Part shown: positions 27,714 through 35,975 of the stretch, piece by piece | Position numbering within the stretch: position 1 is the stretch's first letter | Layout: each line of letters begins with the position of its first letter | Source: Bradyrhizobium sp. CCGE-LA001 | GTDB taxonomy: Bacteria > Pseudomonadota > Alphaproteobacteria > Rhizobiales > Xanthobacteraceae | Reading direction: 5' to 3' | Assembly (NCBI RefSeq): GCF_000296215.2 | Contig: NZ_CP013949.1 | Location: 4,271,501-4,335,500, forward strand | DNA: 64,000 bases | Notes under the pieces: model-generated | The model's input: only the letters and a program-made list of their open reading frames with translations | What the model was told of the DNA's origin: nothing | Database searches by the model: none | Program-made: the position numbers and the translations under genes

Positions 27714-28280
27714 TTGAACCCGTCTCTGGTCGTAAACCGTCGGCAGCCGAACGCGAGCCGCTCTCGTCCCGATTCGGCTGCCCGGCGCCATGCATATGGG
27801 ATTTGGCTTGCGAACGCACGCGGTGGGCAACGTCCAGAGGTGCCATCGCGATCCCGATAGTTTGACCGGCGATTGCCCCACAGATCGGAACTGGCGCTTG
27901 GTGCACATGCAAGCACGAAAAACCCCAGCGCTTGGAGCCACGCTGGGGCGTTTCGTTCGAAATAAATCAGTTAAGCAATGACATCTTCATAGCAGCGATT
28001 CCGCCGGGCGTTTGTGAACTGGTTCACACGCCTTGCCAAACGACCTCAGCGCGAAGGCCCTGAGGTCGCCAACCTTGTGGGGAAGGTTTTCTCGCGGCCC
28101 GGGGGTTTTGGGGCTTGGGGATGGGCCGGGAGCCAGGAGTCTACGCGCGCGGAGCGGACTCGTTCCAAAGCACATCTGCTGCACCGACGATCCGATCCCG
28201 CCGGAACAGGGTACCGCATCTCTTCCGGTTTGAGCGTGCATACGCCGTGCGCTAGCATGTTCCCTTTTACGGAGGCTCCT
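27714..28280. other. Long leader/intergenic region upstream of the mfd-like gene
   Basis: No supported coding frame. It contains a minus-strand terminator (27918-27948), a perfect 8-bp stem gacctcag/ctgaggtc near 28043-28068, and a short palindrome gtgaac-tg-gttcac near 28014. A seven-codon minus-strand mini-frame (MKMSLLN, 27968-27991) lies just before the terminator. The arrangement suggests either an unrecognised small RNA or a transcribed leader. Confidence 0.4.
27918..27948 (-). terminator. Rho-independent terminator on the minus strand, 205 bases before the mfd-like gene
   Basis: An 8-bp perfect stem, CCCCAGCG/CGCTGGGG, with a 10-base loop is followed on the minus strand by TTTTT. No minus-strand gene is recognised immediately upstream, so it ends either a small RNA or a leader transcript. 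Confidence 0.7.
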
Positions 28281-28415
28281 TTGAAACCATTGATTTTCAT
28301 CGCGGCCGTTGCATTGCTCGCAGCCGCGCCCGCCCGTTCGCAGGCGCTGGTCGATCCCAGCAAGGTTGCCCCGGAATATCATCATTGCCTGGAGACGATG
28401 GCGGCCAGGCAATAA
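28281..28415 (+). CDS. Small exported protein (44 aa), TTG start
   Basis: A 44-residue protein whose signal peptide is LKPLIFIAAVALLAAAPARS and whose mature part is only QALVDPSKVAPEYHHCLETM plus four residues. GGAGG is five bases before TTG 28281, which decides the start; no in-frame ATG is nearer than 28258, and that one overlaps the ribosome site. The longer open frame upstream is not plausible. A mature peptide of about 22 residues with one Cys and two His is unusual. Function unknown. Confidence 0.6.
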   Translation: MKPLIFIAAVALLAAAPARSQALVDPSKVAPEYHHCLETMAARQ

Positions 28416-28553
28416 TGGCTGATCAGGCTGCTTGATGAGGCGAGATTGCCGCCCGTCGCGGCGGAGCAATGACTGTTGCGCGTGTTCTGCGAACAGCGGC
28501 TCGCTCGCGATCGTTCGCCGGGCGGACGCGATCGGCGGGACGCGAGGATTAGC

Positions 28554-28946
28554 TCACCCCCGCCGCGGCTTCCTCGGAAACAGGCGGTCGCGGATGTAGC
28601 GCGAGGTCGGCGTCAGGCGGATGCCGCGGGGCCGCTGCCAGGCAGCGCGGTCGATCTCTTTCTTGTCGCCGATCGTCAGCCTGCCCTTGGCGCCCTTGGC
28701 GATGAAGATGGCATCGCTCATCTTGCGGCCGGAGCGCTTATTCCTGGCCGTCACTTCCTTCCAGAGACTGATCCGGCCGAGCTTCAGCTTGGGCAGCTCC
28801 TCCTTGATCTCGCGTCGCAGGCAGTCCTTCTCGGACTCGCGCGCCCGCTTGCGGCCGCCCGGGAACATCCAGAGACCGTCGGATCGGCGTCTGACCAACA
28901 ACACCTTGCCGCGCCTGGCGGCAACCAGCTTGGAAGACTTCGCCAT
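28554..28946 (-). CDS. NUDIX hydrolase
   Basis: A 130-residue protein with a complete Nudix box at residues 31-51 (GRKRARESEKDC then LRREIKEEL), the Mg2+-binding loop that hydrolyses nucleoside diphosphates linked to other moieties. The upstream strand VLLVRRRSDGLWMFPGG is typical. The substrate cannot be told. Basic residues are abundant (KLVAARRGK, RLFPRKPRRG). ATG 28946 starts the domain directly (MAKSSKLVAARRG); a start 20 codons earlier is possible but adds no recognisable sequence. Confidence 0.85.
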   Translation of the reverse strand: MAKSSKLVAARRGKVLLVRRRSDGLWMFPGGRKRARESEKDCLRREIKEELPKLKLGRISLWKEVTARNKRSGRKMSDAIFIAKGAKGRLTIGDKKEIDRAAWQRPRGIRLTPTSRYIRDRLFPRKPRRG

Positions 28947-29034
28947 CACTGCCGAAAATCGAAACCAGAATCGTCCCGATCGTAACTTGTCTAGTCGTAT
29001 AGACAAGTTGAGGGCGCGGCTTGACCACAGGCCG

Positions 29035-30126
29035 TCAGGGCGTCGGCTCGGCCTTTGCCCCCTCCACCCGGTCCTCCGTCCGGATCCAGGCCATCATCAG
29101 CTCCCAAGCCACCGACAGGATGATCGGCCCGATGAACAGGCCGACGATGCCGTGGGCGAGCGTGCCACCGATCACGCCGGCAAAGATCACGATGGTCGGC
29201 GTGGTCAGGCCGCGCCCCATGACGAGCGGCTTCAGCATGGTGTCGATGAAGCCGACCAGGACGAGAAACACGGTGAGCAGCAGCGCGGTGGTAACGTCCT
29301 TGGCGGTCCAGATCCAGATGATCACCGGCAGCAGCACGAGAAAGGCGCCGATCTGCACGATCGAGAGCAGCAGCACGATGAAGGCGAGAAGGCCAGCGCT
29401 CGGCACGGCAGCAAGCTTGAAGCCGAAACCGGCGAGCAACGCCTGCACCACCGCGACGCCGATCACCCCTTGCGCCACGGCGCGGATGGTCGCACCCGCG
29501 AGCCCCAGGAAATGCTCGCTCTGCTCGGGCACGATGCGAAACAGGAAGTTGCGGCCGGCCGCAACCAGCCGCGGTCCGTGCGGAAACAGGAAGCCGGCAA
29601 CGAACACCGAAAGCAGGAACTGGACAGTGCCGAGGCCGGCATCGCCCGCGAGCGACAACAGCGGTCCCGCCAGCGGCTGGAGATATGGCGCCACCTCGCG
29701 CAACACCGCTCGGATGTTGGTGTAGGTCTGGTCCCAGAGCTCATAGAGCCACGGGCCGACCAGCGGCCACGATTTGAGCTGCTCCGGCGCCGACTGGAGC
29801 GCGAGATCGCCGGTGCCGAGCTGGTGCGCCAGCTCCCGCACGCCATCGACCGCACTGAGACCGAGCCAGGTCGCAGGGCCGATGACGATGCCCAGCGTGA
29901 TCAGGGTCAGGAGCGCAGCCGCGGTCTTCGGCCGGCCGCCGAGGATCTTGGCCAGCCAGCTGAAGGCCGGGTAGAACGCAACCGCGAGCACGCCGCTCCA
30001 GGCCAGGATCGGCACAAACGGGCGGATGATCAGGAAGGTCCAGATGATCAGCAGGGCGAGCAGGCCGAGCCGGATCACGAGCTGGATGATATCCTCTCCC
30101 GTCAGGAGCTGACGGAGACTTTTCAC
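29035..30126 (-). CDS. AI-2E family (PerM-like) membrane transporter
   Basis: About 363 residues with seven or eight hydrophobic helices: IRLGLLALLIIWTFLIIRPF, PILAWSGVLAVAFYPAFSWL and, near the C terminus, GGTLAHGIVGLFIGPIILSV. The central amphipathic region and the C-terminal PTIVIFAGVIGGTLAHG-GLFIGPII pattern are the AI-2E transporter signature. Members have been linked to autoinducer-2 export, Na+/H+ exchange and other roles, so the substrate is not assigned. The chosen start is GTG 30126 with AGGGA about 11 bases upstream; the open frame continues 18 codons further. It lies 88 bases from the NUDIX gene on the same strand. Confidence 0.85.
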   Translation of the reverse strand: MKSLRQLLTGEDIIQLVIRLGLLALLIIWTFLIIRPFVPILAWSGVLAVAFYPAFSWLAKILGGRPKTAAALLTLITLGIVIGPATWLGLSAVDGVRELAHQLGTGDLALQSAPEQLKSWPLVGPWLYELWDQTYTNIRAVLREVAPYLQPLAGPLLSLAGDAGLGTVQFLLSVFVAGFLFPHGPRLVAAGRNFLFRIVPEQSEHFLGLAGATIRAVAQGVIGVAVVQALLAGFGFKLAAVPSAGLLAFIVLLLSIVQIGAFLVLLPVIIWIWTAKDVTTALLLTVFLVLVGFIDTMLKPLVMGRGLTTPTIVIFAGVIGGTLAHGIVGLFIGPIILSVAWELMMAWIRTEDRVEGAKAEPTP

Positions 30127-30287
30127 GGCGACTGCTTTCCCTGCGACATGAACGCAACTTCCGGCAACTTGCGAGGCCAATCCGTTATGCCAGCTGCGGA
30201 ACCGCCGTCAAGACGAGCGCCTGCCCAGCCGCCGGAAGGCCCCTTCCGGAATTAGGAACGCTTCGGCAAAAAGCGCATTCCAGGACG

Positions 30288-30509
30288 ATGGCGGGTCGCC
30301 CCACGGAGCCAGATTCCCACGCGGGAATTCACCGCAGCATCCATTTCTCGCTGACGCGCAACAGTGCGCCCGGCTATTGGCGGTACGCCTATTCCATCGG
30401 CGAGAAGGTGCGCTCCGGCCGAGTGCAAGGCAGATTGCCGCAGCTCGCCATCCGGCGCGTGAAAATGCGCATCGATCGTGACATGCGGACGGGCCCGGCG
30501 AACGATTGA
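30288..30509 (+). CDS. Small basic hypothetical protein (73 aa)
   Basis: A 73-residue protein whose second half, WRYAYSIGEKVRSGRVQGRL then AIRRVKMRIDRDMR, reads as a compact strand-turn-helix module rich in Arg and Lys, seen by memory in other small Bradyrhizobium proteins. ATG 30288 is the first start; no strong ribosome site is seen. Function unknown. The basic helix could contact nucleic acid, but that is speculation. Confidence 0.55.
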   Translation: MAGRPTEPDSHAGIHRSIHFSLTRNSAPGYWRYAYSIGEKVRSGRVQGRLPQLAIRRVKMRIDRDMRTGPAND

Positions 30510-30656
30510 TGCGCAGCTGGCAAGAGTTTGCCCGTCGGCCGCAACAAGCAGCCCGGCTTGGCTAACGTCGATTAACCGGATTTTTCTGGGCCGGTTTACG
30601 CCGCTGCAAAAGCCGCCCGGCTACCGTCGGCGAGGTCCCAAGAAACATTCAGTGCA

Positions 30657-30884
30657 ATGGCCAACAGCATCTGGACGATCGAACAATTCACCTGTGCGGG
30701 TTGCAGCATGAGCTACACCGCGACCAGGGAGGAACATGCCGATACGCATTCCGGCTGTTTCAAATGCAGCATCTGCAGCAGCGTGGTGCATAGCTGGTCC
30801 GGCGGGCATCACTTCTTCCGCTGGGAAGCGGTGAAGACGAGGCCGCCCGTGTTCGGACGGCGCTGGGCGGACGCGGGCTATTAG
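30657..30884 (+). CDS. Small Cys-rich protein with zinc-ribbon-like spacing (75 aa)
   Basis: A 75-residue protein with CAGC near residues 13-16 and CFKCSIC near 34-40, the paired Cys-x2-Cys arrangement of a small zinc ribbon, plus a nearby His-His (GGHHFF). The N terminus is MANSIWTIEQFTCAGCSMSY. It probably binds zinc and folds as a single ribbon. Partner and role are unknown. It lies 147 bases downstream of the previous small gene on the same strand. Confidence 0.65.
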   Translation: MANSIWTIEQFTCAGCSMSYTATREEHADTHSGCFKCSICSSVVHSWSGGHHFFRWEAVKTRPPVFGRRWADAGY

Positions 30885-31113
30885 ATCTCGCCGCCCATCG
30901 TGGCAGCCGGATCGCATCAGCGAGATCGTCCCTGTGCAAGAGTGGCCGCGCTGACGAGCCGCCCCACATGGTAGCACATGCTGAGACCCGCCCCGGCGCC
31001 GCAGCGTCGCGGGCGATTTTCGCGCGTCCCCGACGCGCCTGGGGCGTTGCAGCGGGTCAGGGACACGCTAAGTTCACACTTCTCTACCTTTCCTGCCTCA
31101 GTGAAGTCGATAC

Positions 31114-33165
31114 GTGATGACCGCCCCCTTCGTTCCGCAGATCGCTCTCTACCGCACCTGGCTTGCCGAGAAGCGTGGCCTCACATTCTCGAGCTACGAG
31201 GACATGCGGCAGTGGTCGGTTCGCGATCTCGACGGCTTCTGGCGCAGCATCTGGGACTATTACGACCTGCAATCACCGACGCCATTCGCGACCGTAATCG
31301 CCGAGCGCAAGATGCCCGGTGCGGTGTGGTTTCCCGGTGCACAGGTCAATTATGCGCGGCAGGTGTTCCGCCATGTCGAGGCCGCCGATGCCGCAGGCCT
31401 GCCTGCGATCGTCAGCGCCGGTGAGGACGGCAGGCTGACGGAGACGAGCTGGCCCGAGCTGCGGCGCAAGGCCGCTGCACTCGCGCTGCATCTGAAGGAC
31501 AAAGGCATCAAGCCCGGCGACCGTGTTGCGGCCTATCTGCCCAACATCCCCGAGACCATCATCGCATTCCTTGCAGCCGCCAGCATCGGCGCCGTCTGGA
31601 GCGTCTGCGCGCCCGATATGGCTGCACCGGCTGTGATCGACCGCTTCAAGCAGATCGAGCCGAAAGTGCTGATCGCCTGCGACGCCGTTCGCTATGCCGG
31701 CCGACACCACGACCGCAAGGATGTCGTTGCCGAGCTGCGGCGTTCGCTGCCTACGGTCGAGCACGTTATCCTGCACAGCGAGGTCGCCCCGCCCGCTGCT
31801 CCGGACGCCCTGCTCTCCGACGTCGTCGCCATGACGGGCGCTGCCATCGACGCCTTCGAGCCAACCTGGCTGCCATTCGATCACCCGCTCTGGATCGTTT
31901 ATTCCAGCGGCACCACCGGCCTACCGAAGCCGATCGTCCACGGTCATGGCGGCATCGTCATCGTGGTACTGGCGCTGCTGGGCCTGCACAATGATATCGG
32001 CTGCTCCTATCACCAGAACTCGTTCGGCGAGCGCTATCACTGGTACTCTTCGACCGGCTGGATCATGTGGAATTCGCAGGTCGGTGGCCTGCTCGGCGGC
32101 ACCACCTGCTGCATTTTCGACGGCAGCCCCGGCGGCACCAAGGACAATCCGGACTGGACCACATTGTGGCGTTTCGTCGCGCAATCGAAGGCGACCTTCT
32201 TCGGCGCGGGGGCGGCATTCTTCGCGAATTGCGCCAAGGCCGAGGTCGATCTGGCGGCCGCCGGCGATCTGACGCGACTGCGGTGTCTCGGCTCGACCGG
32301 CTCGCCGCTCAGCGCCGACACGCAGGGCTGGTTCAATGCGCGCTTTGCGACGTTGTCGGCGACCAACGGCAGCAAGGCGCAGGCGGACATCTGGTGGGCC
32401 AACATCTCCGGCGGCACCGACTTCGCCGGCGCCTTCATTGGCGGTAATCGCGAGCTGCCGCAGACACCCGGTGCGATGCAGTGCCGCCTGCTCGGCGCCG
32501 CAGTCGAGGCGTTCAATGACCAGGGTCGCGCCGTCACGGGCGAGGTCGGCGAGCTCGTCTGCACCGAGCCGATGCCGTCGATGCCGCTGTATTTCTGGAA
32601 CGACAAGGACGGCGCGCGCTATCGGGCCAGCTATTTCGAGACCTATCCGGACAATTTCGACGACAGCGGTCGCGGGCCCGTGTGGCGGCACGGCGACTGG
32701 CTCAAGGTCAATGCGGACGGCTCCTGCGTCATCTATGGCCGCAGCGATGCGACGATCAACCGGCACGGCCTGCGCATGGGCACGAGCGAGCTCTATTCCG
32801 CGATCGAGGCTCTGCCGGAGGTGCTGGACTCCCTCGTTGTGGATCTCGAGTATCTCGGCCGCGACAGCTACATGCCGCTGTTCGTGGTGCTGCGCGACGG
32901 CGTCGCGCTCGACGATACGATGCAGGCCAAGATCAACAAGGCGATCGAGATCGGTCTATCCCGGCGTTTCCTGCCGAACGAAATTTTCGCCGTCGCCGAG
33001 ATCCCGCGCACGCTCTCCGGCAAGAAGCAGGAGCTGCCTATTAAGAAGCTCCTGCTTGGCCAGGCGGTCGAAAAGGTCATCAACAAGGAGGCGATGGCCA
33101 ATCCCGGCTGTCTCGGCTGGTATCTCGCCTTCGCGCGCGACTACCTGGCCAGAACGGCAGCGTGA
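31114..33165 (+). CDS. Acetoacetate-CoA ligase (acetoacetyl-CoA synthetase)
   Basis: A 683-residue member of the acyl-adenylate superfamily. It shows the N-terminal acetyl-CoA-synthetase-like region (DFW-type GFWRSIWDYYDL, VWFPGAQVNYARQV), the P-loop-like YSSGTTGLPKPIVHG near residue 263, WYSSTGWIMWN and the late motif GDWLKVNADGSCVIYGRSD, with the C-terminal Lys in PRTLSGKKQELPIKKLL. The acetoacetate-type features (GGTDFAGAF, TINRHGLRMGTSELYSAI) separate it from acetate enzymes. It activates acetoacetate for polyhydroxybutyrate or ketone-body use. Tandem GTG-ATG starts occur at 31114/31117. Confidence 0.92.
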   Translation: MMTAPFVPQIALYRTWLAEKRGLTFSSYEDMRQWSVRDLDGFWRSIWDYYDLQSPTPFATVIAERKMPGAVWFPGAQVNYARQVFRHVEAADAAGLPAIVSAGEDGRLTETSWPELRRKAAALALHLKDKGIKPGDRVAAYLPNIPETIIAFLAAASIGAVWSVCAPDMAAPAVIDRFKQIEPKVLIACDAVRYAGRHHDRKDVVAELRRSLPTVEHVILHSEVAPPAAPDALLSDVVAMTGAAIDAFEPTWLPFDHPLWIVYSSGTTGLPKPIVHGHGGIVIVVLALLGLHNDIGCSYHQNSFGERYHWYSSTGWIMWNSQVGGLLGGTTCCIFDGSPGGTKDNPDWTTLWRFVAQSKATFFGAGAAFFANCAKAEVDLAAAGDLTRLRCLGSTGSPLSADTQGWFNARFATLSATNGSKAQADIWWANISGGTDFAGAFIGGNRELPQTPGAMQCRLLGAAVEAFNDQGRAVTGEVGELVCTEPMPSMPLYFWNDKDGARYRASYFETYPDNFDDSGRGPVWRHGDWLKVNADGSCVIYGRSDATINRHGLRMGTSELYSAIEALPEVLDSLVVDLEYLGRDSYMPLFVVLRDGVALDDTMQAKINKAIEIGLSRRFLPNEIFAVAEIPRTLSGKKQELPIKKLLLGQAVEKVINKEAMANPGCLGWYLAFARDYLARTAA

Positions 33166-33173
33166 AGCCGCGA

Positions 33174-33386
33174 TCACCCGCCGCCGAAATTGGAGGGATC
33201 GAGATTCCTGTTTTCGGACGGCGGGATCGGCGGATAGCCGGGAAACTTGTACCAGCCGGGCGGAACGGCCACACGCGCGTCGGAATGGACCATGACGTGG
33301 TTCCGCGGACGTGCGTGATGCCTCGGCGCTGCCGCGGCCGACGCGCACGTTGACATCAGGAGAAGTAAAACCAGGACAGCACGCAT
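33174..33386 (-). CDS. Small exported protein, HHAR-motif family, second copy (70 aa)
   Basis: A 70-residue protein with a signal peptide (MRAVLVLLLLMSTCASAAAA), then PRHHARPRNHVM and a Pro/Gly-rich tail (PPGWYKFPGYPPIPPSEN). Length, HHAR motif and terminal Gly-rich end match the protein at 22265-22477. It converges with the acetoacetyl-CoA synthetase gene, nine bases away. Function unknown; likely periplasmic or secreted. Confidence 0.65.
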   Translation of the reverse strand: MRAVLVLLLLMSTCASAAAAPRHHARPRNHVMVHSDARVAVPPGWYKFPGYPPIPPSENRNLDPSNFGGG

Positions 33387-33595
33387 CGCACGGTCTCCAG
33401 ACGTCCCCGCCCATCATGTGGTTCACGGAACCGCCCGCACCATTCATCTTCGCGTCACAATCGCTCACATCGATGGGATCGCGCGGGTCCCCGACTTGGA
33501 CCGGACGATCGACCCAATTGCGCCTATGGCGTTTGGACTCCGTTCACCGATCGCCGCTAGATCAGGACGAATCCTCCCGCGCCGAACATCAGGCC

Positions 33596-33898
33596 ATGGC
33601 CGACCTCAACGCCGTCCTCACCAGGCTCAACGACCGTCTGCTGCGCCTCGAAGGCGAGCTGTTCGTGCTGCGCTCGCTGGCACGCGCCACGCTGACAGCG
33701 GGTGATGACCATGCGGCGCGCATGCGCAAGCTGGTCGAGGCCGCGAAAGTCGCGCTCGACGACGAGGCCAGGCGGCCGCTCGACAAGCCGACGCGCAAAT
33801 ATGTGGATGCGGCAACCGCGCTGGTGGAAGAGCTGCTGGTCGAGCCGACTCAGGCGCGGCCGTTGTTCACGGTCATCGACGGCGGCCGGCGCGACTGA
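33596..33898 (+). CDS. Small helical hypothetical protein (100 aa)
   Basis: A 100-residue protein, MADLNAVLTRLNDRLLRLEG at the start, with a heptad-rich first helix, then RMRKLVEAAKVALDDEARR and a C-terminal YVDAATALVEELLVEP. It is predicted all-helical with possible coiled-coil dimerisation. ATG 33596 begins a clean heptad series; the frame open to 33311 has no family-like sequence. No function recognised. Confidence 0.6.
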   Translation: MADLNAVLTRLNDRLLRLEGELFVLRSLARATLTAGDDHAARMRKLVEAAKVALDDEARRPLDKPTRKYVDAATALVEELLVEPTQARPLFTVIDGGRRD

Positions 33899-33911
33899 GC
33901 GATCCGATCAA

Positions 33912-34343
33912 CTAGCGCCCGTAGTATCCTCGCGGCTGCATGCCGTTGCGGTAGCATTGGCCGTCCGAATAATTGTACGCGAAACCGTCGGGGCAGAGCC
34001 CGCCACGACGTCCATAGGCTTGGGAACGCCCATAGGTGCCGGGGGCACGCGCGCCGTGCGGATAGCAGCTGCCATCCGAATAATTGTAGTCATACCCGTG
34101 CGGACAGAGGCCGCCGCCTGCATAGCCGCCACCTCCATAGCCCGGTCCGTAGCCCCTGTTGTAGACGCCTGGCGCATGAGCGTTGTTGGGATAGCAGCGG
34201 CCGTTCGAGTGGTTGTAATCATACCCATGAGGACATTGCCCGGTTGGACCACCCCTGAACTGAACCTGCTCCATCATCGGCTCCGGCGGTGCCGCGGGCA
34301 CGTTTGCAAATGCAATCAAGCCAGCCAGCGCAAGCACGATCAT
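33912..34343 (-). CDS. Secreted protein with three CP-G-YDYN-S-G-CY repeats
   Basis: A 143-residue exported protein. The signal region is MIVLALAGLIAFANVPAA with AGGAGAGG just before ATG 34343. The mature part contains three copies of one module of about 35-45 residues: CPHGYDYNHSNGRCY, CPHGYDYNYSDGSCY and CPDGFAYNYSDGQCY, each followed by a Gly/Tyr/Arg-rich spacer ending PGVYNR, PGTYGR or PRGYYGR. Each module has exactly two Cys, suggesting one intramodule disulfide. The spacers resemble Tyr-rich surface or matrix proteins. No named domain is recognised. It converges with the helical protein gene upstream. Confidence 0.75.
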   Translation of the reverse strand: MIVLALAGLIAFANVPAAPPEPMMEQVQFRGGPTGQCPHGYDYNHSNGRCYPNNAHAPGVYNRGYGPGYGGGGYAGGGLCPHGYDYNYSDGSCYPHGARAPGTYGRSQAYGRRGGLCPDGFAYNYSDGQCYRNGMQPRGYYGR

Positions 34344-34498
34344 GACCTCTCCTCCAAATGACCGGGACAAGCCTAGCAGGATTCGTGTCCCACGAAACGA
34401 CCTGCCGATTGAGCCCCGGCCGCGCTGAACCTTACATGAACCAGGATCGAAATGCGGCGATGCGTCGTACCGCAGGAGGTCGCAAGTGCCGGATCCCG

Positions 34499-34717
34499 CT
34501 ACAAGGTCGTGGATTGCTCCGCCTTCAGTCTGCCGAGGCCTGCCTCGATGATCGCGATCTCCTCGTCGATCTTGCCGATGGGCAGACTGAAATCATAGCC
34601 CGACCTGCTCTTCAGATCGACCGCGAGCCGCTGTCTGTGCATCATCAGCTCGTCGAGGCCGCGCCGGTTCTTCAGCCGGACATAAATGTCGACGATCTGC
34701 TCAATCGCGCTCGGCAT
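34499..34717 (-). CDS. Small helical hypothetical protein (72 aa)
   Basis: A 72-residue protein, MPSAIEQIVDIYVRLKNRRG at its start, then ELMMHRQRLAVDLKSRSGYD and a second helix IGKIDEEIAIIEAGLGRLKA. It is predicted as a helical hairpin. GGGA lies about eight bases before ATG 34717, which also fits the domain start better than 34753. No known family. About 155 bases separate it from the repeat protein gene on the same strand. Confidence 0.6.
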   Translation of the reverse strand: MPSAIEQIVDIYVRLKNRRGLDELMMHRQRLAVDLKSRSGYDFSLPIGKIDEEIAIIEAGLGRLKAEQSTTL

Positions 34718-35214
34718 GAAATCGGTCCCGGCGAAAAAGCCCGCGCGACGCACCCACGCCGGCGGGACATTTTCGGTGTCGCGGTACGCAATACAAATCC
34801 GCGACGGATTCGTCGATACGCCAAGCTGGTTGAGAACATGTTACCGCGGGGTGATTTCGTCATGGCGACATGAAAAAGCCGCTGGCAACCATGCCAGCGG
34901 CCAAGCCGGGTTCGAAAACGGATGCGGGTTGAAATGTCGCCAGCCCCGGTCCGTCATTCTTACGGCAGAGCGAGCATCTCTTCTGTCTAGAAAGAAACAC
35001 AGGAACCGAGGCACGCATCACTTGCCGGCTCGACCGTGGCCAGTCCGCGACGCTGGTCATGCGCACATGCAGCGCCGGGCCGAGCCGCCAGCCGCGGAAT
35101 TCGTCCGGCGGCTGGTGCATTGTTGATAACCCACCCAAACGCGGCGCGGATGGTGACAGGGCGTCCGGACGTGTTATCGGGAGATGACGCAACTGCGAGA
35201 CAGATCGGACACCC
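34718..35214. other. Intergenic region with an orphan terminator
   Basis: No supported gene. The notable element is a perfect 10-bp hairpin at 34878-34901 oriented for a minus-strand transcript. The 300 bases above it on the minus strand contain no convincing coding frame (a 52-codon reading MRASVPVFLSRQKR is unsupported), so a small RNA is possible. The last 100 bases hold the promoter of the formyltransferase-like gene. Confidence 0.4.
34873..34901 (-). terminator. Perfect terminator hairpin without a recognised gene
   Basis: Stem GCCGCTGGCA/TGCCAGCGGC with loop ACCA, followed on the minus strand by TTTTT. Ten uninterrupted base pairs plus a U-run make it a strong rho-independent terminator. 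Confidence 0.75.
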
Positions 35215-35802
35215 ATGCGCATTACCCTGGTCGGCTCCCGACATTTCGGCGTGACCACCCTGAACATGCTCCGGGAGCACAGCGTCACGATCGTTCGGGT
35301 CGTGGTGGCGGATGCCGACGATCGTCTCGCCGCGGCCGCCAAGGCGGCCGGCATCGAGGTGGTGGTCCAGGCCAATCCGAAGCTGGTGGTGGCCTCCGAG
35401 ATCGCGCCCGATACTGACCTGATCATCACGGCGCACAGCCACGCCCGGATCGGCAAGGACGCGCTCGCCGCGGCCAAGCTGGGTGGAATCGGCTATCATC
35501 CCTCGCTATTGCCGCGCCATCGCGGCAAGGCAGCCGTGGAATGGACCATCAAGGAAGGCGACCCGATCGCCGGCGGCACGATCTACCACCTCGCCGACCG
35601 CATGGACGCAGGCGCCATCGCCGCCCAGGACTGGTGCTTCGTCAGGAAGGGCGAGACGGCGCGGGAGCTCTGGGAGCGCGCGCTGGCGCCCCTCGGCCTC
35701 AAGCTGCTGGCCGACGTGATCGACTACGCCAAAGTCCACAAGGCGCTTCCGGCCAAGGTTCAGGACGAGCAGTTCGCAACCTCGGCCCCGAGTCTCTCGT
35801 GA
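35215..35802 (+). CDS. Formyltransferase-family protein (PurN/Fmt-like fold)
   Basis: A 195-residue protein with the formyltransferase core: Rossmann-like start MRITLVGSRHFG, the folate-enzyme loop HPSLLPRHRG (residues 95-104) and the catalytic-type Asp in DRMDAGAI near 131. Enzymes of this fold transfer a formyl group from 10-formyl-tetrahydrofolate. The usual catalytic Asn two residues before the loop His is replaced: the protein reads GYHPSLLP where PurN and Fmt read N-x-H. It is also shorter than Fmt and lacks its C-terminal domain. Activity and acceptor are therefore uncertain. Confidence 0.8.
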   Translation: MRITLVGSRHFGVTTLNMLREHSVTIVRVVVADADDRLAAAAKAAGIEVVVQANPKLVVASEIAPDTDLIITAHSHARIGKDALAAAKLGGIGYHPSLLPRHRGKAAVEWTIKEGDPIAGGTIYHLADRMDAGAIAAQDWCFVRKGETARELWERALAPLGLKLLADVIDYAKVHKALPAKVQDEQFATSAPSLS

Positions 35803-35975
35803 TGTTTTACCCTTAACGTGAAGTCGCATTGATTCTGCTTCAAAAATCGGAGGCAAAAACCCAAATAAACCATTGCTCCCACAGGAACAATTTTCGGTTT
35901 GGCGTCGCAACAAATTTCCGTCACATTTCGTCCGAATAAGCGACAGCATATCAGACAGATTCAAGGACGGAATTC

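Noticed and set aside
24963..27860. 965-codon plus-strand frame opposite the mfd-like gene
   Set aside because: Antisense shadow with no recognisable domain.
27987..28469. 160-codon minus-strand frame before the mfd-like gene
   Set aside because: It overlaps the small exported protein on the other strand and lacks protein-like composition.
33912..34343. CRISPR-like or other short tandem DNA repeat
   Set aside because: The repetition is a protein-level module with varied codons, not an array of identical spaced repeats. No CRISPR array is present in the window.
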